Positions 59,831 to 64,000 of a DNA stretch of 64,000 bases are shown here, one piece after another. The notes beneath the pieces are model-generated. The model saw only the letters and a program-made list of their open reading frames with translations, had not been told where the DNA came from and made no database searches. The stretch comes from Thioclava sp. GXIMD2076 (GTDB taxonomy: Bacteria; Pseudomonadota; Alphaproteobacteria; Rhodobacterales; Rhodobacteraceae). The position numbers and the translations under genes were made by a program. Every line of letters begins with the position of its first letter. Position 1 is the stretch's first letter. Location: positions 434,001-498,000 of the forward strand of contig NZ_CP149934.1 of the NCBI RefSeq assembly GCF_037949795.1, in the 5' to 3' direction.

Positions 59831-60887
59831 AGCCCAGCACCTCCGTAAACAGGTTATGGCGTTCGAGATAGGCCCGCGCCTCCGCCCCGCGTCCGGCGGG
59901 CAGCGAGACCAGCAGGTTACCGAAAGGCCGCCCGCTGATTTCCTCGACCGCACCGGCAAGGATATTGACCGAGACGCCCAGATCGCGCCCCAGAAGCGCC
60001 AGCATCGGGTCGGTCGCATGGGTTCCGGCGAAGGTCACGCGGATTACCTCCTGATCCGCGCCATCGCCCGGCGCGGATTGCAGGCGCGAGGCCACGAACT
60101 CGGGCAGGGTCACGCCGGTCACCCCCGACAGGAAGCTGCGGGTCGTGGGATGCCCGGGCCGCACGAACACATCATAGGTCTCGCCCGCCTCCACGATCCG
60201 GCCCGCATCGATCACCGCCACATGGCTCGCGATATCGCGCACGACAGCCATCTCGTGGGTGATCAGCAGGACGGTCAGGCCCAGATCGCGGTTGATGTCG
60301 CGCAGAAGCTGCAACACTGTCTGCGTCGTTTCGGGATCGAGTGCCGAGGTCGCCTCGTCCGACAGAAGCACCTTGGGGTTGGTGGCCAGCGCCCGCGCGA
60401 TCCCCACGCGTTGCTTCTGACCGCCCGACAGCTCTGCCGGATAGCGGTCTGCCTGCACGCCCAGCCCGACCCGCTCGATCAGCTCGTCCACGCGCGGCTT
60501 GATCCGCGCTTTGGGCATTCCCGCCACCTCGAGAGGCAGTGCGATATTGTCACGTACGCTGCGCGAGGCCAGCAGATTGAAATGCTGGAAAATCATGCCG
60601 ACCTCGCGGCGGATGCCACGCAGGTCCGCCCCACGAGCGGCCCCCACATCATGGCCTGCCACGACCACGCGTCCCGAACTCGGCACCTCGAGACCGTTGA
60701 CCATCCGCAGCAGGGTCGATTTACCGGCGCCCGAACGCCCGATAATACCGGTGATCGTGCCCGGCTCGACCTCCAGAGACACATCCGACAGCGCGTCAAA
60801 ACGACCGCCGCCCGGTTTGGTATAGGACTTGCTGACCGCCTCGAAACGGATCGCGGCCCCTTGGGCCTTCTCTTCGTCTGTGCTCAT
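59820..60887 (-). CDS. metN: Methionine-type ABC transporter ATP-binding protein
   Basis: ATPase of 355 residues. Walker A is GRSGAGKST, the Q-loop IFQHFNLL, the signature [15 protein letters not shown] and Walker [13 protein letters not shown]; the DEATSALD form is typical of MetN. A C-terminal NIL regulatory domain (about 265-355; [32 protein letters not shown]) allows methionine feedback. I chose the ATG at 60887; an upstream GTG 36 bases earlier lacks a ribosome site. The gene is divergent from the nuclease gene. Confidence 0.93.
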   Translation of the reverse strand: MSTDEEKAQGAAIRFEAVSKSYTKPGGGRFDALSDVSLEVEPGTITGIIGRSGAGKSTLLRMVNGLEVPSSGRVVVAGHDVGAARGADLRGIRREVGMIFQHFNLLASRSVRDNIALPLEVAGMPKARIKPRVDELIERVGLGVQADRYPAELSGGQKQRVGIARALATNPKVLLSDEATSALDPETTQTVLQLLRDINRDLGLTVLLITHEMAVVRDIASHVAVIDAGRIVEAGETYDVFVRPGHPTTRSFLSGVTGVTLPEFVASRLQSAPGDGADQEVIRVTFAGTHATDPMLALLGRDLGVSVNILAGAVEEISGRPFGNLLVSLPAGRGAEARAYLERHNLFTEVLGYVG

Positions 60888-61098
60888 CTCACTTCGTCCA
60901 TGCGGTTCTGACAATAGGGTCACGGTTGCGTGGGGATAGATAGAAACTTTGGGCGAGATTCAAGCGCATTCGCCCTGTTTTACAGGCATCCGCGCGCATC
61001 CGCCGCGAACAATGTCCACAGCCCCCCTTGTCTTCGATCACGATGACCTGTCAGATCATGAGCAGCCAGATCATCATTCTCCCTTTTCAGTAGAAGAC
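60888..61098. promoter_or_regulatory. Divergent region metN / nuclease gene
   Basis: 211 bases with the promoters of both divergent operons. On the minus strand TTGAAT and TATCTA about 15 bases apart could be the metN promoter. I see no SAM-riboswitch fold or MetR-like site that I could support. Confidence 0.35.
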
Positions 61099-62220
61099 AT
61101 GACATTCCGTTTTATCCATGCCTCTGACCTGCATATCGGTCGCCGTTTCGCAAATATCCCCGAAGGCCCCGATACCAATCTGCGCGGGCGGCTGATGGAG
61201 GCGCGCCATATGAGCCTCGCGCGGCTGGCACAGGCCGCCCGCGATCAGGGCGCGGTCCATGTGGTTCTGGCAGGCGATACATTCGACACCCCCACGCCAA
61301 CGGCTGCCCTTTTGCGGCAGGCGGTCGGTGCGATGAAAGACGCGGATGACATCACATGGTGGCTCCTGCCCGGCAACCATGACAATCTGCGCGAGGCCGA
61401 GCCCCTGTGGGAGACCCTCACCCGCGAGGCCCCCGCCAATCTGCGCGCGCTGACCGAGGCCACGCCCCGGCAGATGGCGGCGGGCGTATTCCTTCTGCCG
61501 GCGCCTATCCAGTGGCGGGCGCAGGTCGAGGATCCGTCAACCGTGCTGGATGTGATGGCCACTCCTGAAGGCGCCACCCGCATCGGGCTCGCACATGGCG
61601 GGATCACCGATTTTACCGATGAGGGCGGGGCGATCGCGCCGGACCGCGACACCCGCGCGGGGCTCGACTATCTGGCGCTCGGCGACTGGCACGGGCGGAT
61701 GGCTGTCAGCGCGCGCACCCATTACAGCGGCACCCCCGAACAGGACCGGTTCAAACATGACCGCCGCGGACTCTGTCTAAGCGTCACGCTTGATGGGGCG
61801 CCCGATGTGCGCGAGATCGAGACGGGACAGTTTCTGTGGCAGGATCTGGAGCTGGATCTGACTGCCCAGCAAGACAGCGCCGCCGCGCTGGCCGCCTGTC
61901 TGCCGCCCCAAGGGCGGCGCGATATTCTGGTGCGCGTTACCGCACGCGGCTGGACCACCCTGCCCGGTCAGTTCGCGCTGGGGGAAATGGCCAAGGCCCA
62001 GAGCCCCGAATTTGCCCATTTCGTCCTGCGCGAGGACGGGCTCTCGGTGCAATATGCGAGTGATGACCTCGATGAGATCGACCATGGCGGGGCGCTGCGT
62101 CAGGCTGCCGAGGCGCTGAAATCCGAGTTCGACGATGACCGGCTGGCCCAGAGCGAACGGGCGATTGCCGGAGACGCGCTGGCGCGGCTTTACGGCTATA
62201 TGCGGGAGGATATGCCATGA
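61099..62220 (+). CDS. SbcD/YhaO-like DNA repair exonuclease (metallophosphoesterase)
   Basis: 373-residue calcineurin-like phosphoesterase. The metal motifs in order are FIHASDLHIG at residues 4-13 (D and H), HVVLAGDTFDT (GD), LLPGNHDNLREAE (GNHD), GLAHGGI and LALGDWHGR. This is the Mre11/SbcD fold. It likely trims DNA ends together with the ATPase encoded next, whose start overlaps its stop by 4 nt. The ATG at 61099 (MTFRFIHASD) is set by the fold; its ribosome site is weak. A 150-base frame upstream is not conserved-looking. Confidence 0.88.
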   Translation: MTFRFIHASDLHIGRRFANIPEGPDTNLRGRLMEARHMSLARLAQAARDQGAVHVVLAGDTFDTPTPTAALLRQAVGAMKDADDITWWLLPGNHDNLREAEPLWETLTREAPANLRALTEATPRQMAAGVFLLPAPIQWRAQVEDPSTVLDVMATPEGATRIGLAHGGITDFTDEGGAIAPDRDTRAGLDYLALGDWHGRMAVSARTHYSGTPEQDRFKHDRRGLCLSVTLDGAPDVREIETGQFLWQDLELDLTAQQDSAAALAACLPPQGRRDILVRVTARGWTTLPGQFALGEMAKAQSPEFAHFVLREDGLSVQYASDDLDEIDHGGALRQAAEALKSEFDDDRLAQSERAIAGDALARLYGYMREDMP

Positions 62221-64000
62221 AGCTGCGCGCAATCCGGATGAAAGATGTCCGCCGCTTCACCGCCCAGGTCGAGATCACCGGCATTGGTGACGGGCTCAAC
62301 GTGCTGTCCGAACCCAATGAATATGGCAAATCCACCCTCTTTGATGCGCTGAAGGCGCTGTTTTTCGAGCGTCACAGCTCGAAAAAGAAAGAGGTGGGCG
62401 CGCTCAGGCCCCATGCGGGCGGTGCCCCCGAGATCGAGGTCGAGATCGAAACCGCTCAGGGCCGGTTCACACTGGCGAAACGGTGGTTTTCCAAACCTAT
62501 GGCCGAGGTGCGCCAGAACGGGCGGGTTATCGCACAATCGGATGCTGCCGAGGACTGGATCGCGCGGCTTCTGGGCGCGGGGGATGGCGGTCCGGCGGGT
62601 TTGATCTGGGTCCGTCAGGGCATGACCGAGCTGGAAGGGCCGGTGAAGGCGGAGAACGAGGCGGCGCTCGCCTCGCGCCGCGATCTGATGTCGAGCGTGA
62701 CAGAAGAGGTCGAGGCGATGACCGGCGGCCGGCGGATGGATATGGCGCTCAGGCGGGTGGACGGAGAACTGGCCCGCTATGTGACCGCCAGCGGCAAGCC
62801 CAGGAAGAACGGCCCTCTGGGCGATGTGCTCGACGAGATCCAGCGGCTGGAGGCGGCGCAGGCCGAGCAGCAGGCCCGCGTGGAGGCCCTTCACCGCGAC
62901 CTCGAGACGCGCAAGCGCCACCGAAAGACCCTGACCGATCTCGAGGATCCCGAGGAAAGAGGCGCCCGCGAGACGCGTCTGGCCCAGGCGGAGACCGCGC
63001 ATTCGGAGGCGCTCCGCCATGCCGAGCAGGTGGCCGCTGCCGCCCGCCAACTGCAATCGGACGGGCTGGCCGTGACCCGCGCCGAGGAGCGGCTGGGGCA
63101 GATGCGCAGCCTGCGCAAGGAAGCTACCGAGGCAAAGGCCGGGCTCGAGGCGGCGATGCCTCTGGCGGAGGCCGCGGCAGAGATCGAGGCCCGCACCCGC
63201 GCGCAGGCCAAGGAGCTGGCGGCCGCGCTTGAGGCCGCCCGCGAGGCCGAGCGCCAGCAGGCCGGGCGTCACGCCCGCGCCAGTCTGGCCGAGGCCGCGC
63301 GGCAGGGGGCCGCCCGTAAAGCCGAGATCGCTGCACGGATCGAACAGGCCGAAGCGGCCCGCACGCGCCACGAGGAAGCGCAGGCCGAAGCTGGCTTGCT
63401 CCTTACCTCCAAGGATCTGGAGACACTGCAAAGCCTCGAACAGGCATGGATCACCGAGGCGCGGCTCGCGGCGGCGGGAGCGGTGCAACTGAGCTTCGTC
63501 CCCTCGGGCGCGCAGGAGATCCGGCTCGACGGCACCCCGCTGACCGACACGGCCACACCGCTTTATGCACGGGCCGATCTGGACCTGCCGGGCCTCGGGC
63601 AGTTGACCATAGATCCGGGCGAACGGGCCAAAGCGGGGGCCGCGCAGGCCGCGCACACACGGTTGATACAGGCGTTCGAGCGCCATGGTCTGCCCGATAT
63701 GGCCGCCGCCCGCCGCAGCGCCCACCGGCGTGCCGAGCGGGAGGCCGCCGCCCGCGATGCGCAGGCGGAGCTGAAGATCAACGCTCCACAAGGGATCGAG
63801 GCGCTGCGCCGCGACCATGCCGCGATCCCCGCCCCGATTGAAGACCCCGACCTGCCCCCGCTGGCCGAGGTGAAGTCCCTGCTGGAGGCCGCGCAAGCCA
63901 AAGCCGCCGAACTGGCGCCGCAAGCGCGGCTCGCGGAGGAAAAAGCCACCGAGGCACGGCTCGAGACGGGGCGGCTGCGAGGCCTGTCTGACGCCGCCCG
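62217..64000 (+). CDS. YhaN-like SMC/Rad50-type AAA ATPase (3' truncated)
   Basis: The first 594 residues of an SMC-like ATPase; the gene continues beyond the window. MKLRAIRMKDVRRFTAQVEI is the YhaN/RecF-type start. The P-loop reads LSEPNEYGKSTLFDAL, with Glu where the first Gly of GxxxxGKS normally stands; NExGKST is kept as in this family. From about residue 200 it is a long Ala/Glu/Arg-rich coiled coil, broken near residues 410-470 by a globular insert (VQLSFVPSGAQEIRLDG). It overlaps the SbcD-like gene by 4 nt. Together they would form a Rad50/Mre11-like end-processing pair. Confidence 0.85.
   Translation, partial: MKLRAIRMKDVRRFTAQVEITGIGDGLNVLSEPNEYGKSTLFDALKALFFERHSSKKKEVGALRPHAGGAPEIEVEIETAQGRFTLAKRWFSKPMAEVRQNGRVIAQSDAAEDWIARLLGAGDGGPAGLIWVRQGMTELEGPVKAENEAALASRRDLMSSVTEEVEAMTGGRRMDMALRRVDGELARYVTASGKPRKNGPLGDVLDEIQRLEAAQAEQQARVEALHRDLETRKRHRKTLTDLEDPEERGARETRLAQAETAHSEALRHAEQVAAAARQLQSDGLAVTRAEERLGQMRSLRKEATEAKAGLEAAMPLAEAAAEIEARTRAQAKELAAALEAAREAERQQAGRHARASLAEAARQGAARKAEIAARIEQAEAARTRHEEAQAEAGLLLTSKDLETLQSLEQAWITEARLAAAGAVQLSFVPSGAQEIRLDGTPLTDTATPLYARADLDLPGLGQLTIDPGERAKAGAAQAAHTRLIQAFERHGLPDMAAARRSAHRRAEREAAARDAQAELKINAPQGIEALRRDHAAIPAPIEDPDLPPLAEVKSLLEAAQAKAAELAPQARLAEEKATEARLETGRLRGLSDAA

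Noticed and set aside
60888..61098. SAM riboswitch before metN
   Set aside because: I could not find the conserved core of a SAM-I or SAM-II riboswitch in this 211-base region; only weak promoter-like boxes are visible.
62196..63923. Minus-strand open frame opposite the SMC-like ATPase
   Set aside because: It is rich in R, G, L and H and lies exactly opposite a coiled-coil gene with strong codon bias. No motif is visible.
1..64000. Mobile elements, prophage, CRISPR or integrative island
   Set aside because: No transposase, integrase, phage structural gene, regularly spaced repeats or attachment-site duplication was seen; operon structure is continuous.

Overview
The window is GC-rich, densely coded chromosomal DNA. 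It is most consistent with an alphaproteobacterium of the Rhodobacterales (Paracoccaceae/Rhodobacteraceae type). The support is the gene set (bd-type oxidase beside a RegBA/RoxSR-type redox two-component pair, minCDE, LacI-controlled sugar operons, several Dpp/Opp-type ABC systems) and the codon style. Taxonomy is inferred from content only. I see no rRNA, tRNA, CRISPR array, insertion sequence or prophage.

Layout. (1) 1-14.9 kb is an amine/peptide scavenging region: the end of one Dpp/Opp-type ABC operon (+), then a minus-strand block with a PLP-dependent phospholyase-like protein overlapping an APH-type small-molecule kinase, an amidase, a second class III aminotransferase, a full dipeptide-type ABC transporter, a LysR regulator and an M20 amidohydrolase. 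(2) 15.0-18.9 kb is a three-subunit membrane-linked GMC dehydrogenase (gamma subunit, flavoprotein, triheme cytochrome c). (3) 19.3-36.0 kb is a myo-inositol region: two LacI-type regulators, a dioxygenase/SDR pair, then the long minus-strand operon iolG - sugar ABC transporter - Gfo/Idh dehydrogenase - iolC - iolD - iolE - TIM-barrel isomerase. A third LacI regulator is divergent from iolG, and two near-identical 16-bp operators lie between them. iolA and iolB are absent from the window. (4) 36.0-45.8 kb holds a small sigma-region-4-like protein, the urea-type ABC transporter urtABCDE, and convergent to it a response regulator and a 1100-residue hybrid kinase whose N-terminal half is an NCS1-type permease. 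(5) 45.9-47.9 kb is minCDE. (6) 48.2-50.2 kb is a ROK kinase and NagA (amino-sugar recycling). (7) 50.5-58.3 kb is a short-Q-loop (CIO-like) cytochrome bd operon cydAB-cydDC followed by a RoxSR/RegBA-like pair, with a perfect 17-bp palindrome upstream. (8) 58.4-60.9 kb is a methionine-type ABC transporter. (9) 61.1-64.0 kb is an SbcD/YhaO-like nuclease and the start of a YhaN-like SMC-type ATPase that runs off the window.

The most unusual item is the permease-kinase fusion with a Cys-rich module next to the urea transporter. It looks like a transporter-derived sensor whose ligand would be a nitrogen compound. Other notable signals are the kinase/phospholyase pair resembling hydroxylysine catabolism, the tandem operators in the iol divergent promoter, the palindrome before cydA, and the many stable hairpins in the iol operon spacers. 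All coordinates and motifs were read by eye; family assignments rest on recognised motifs and were not checked by database search.
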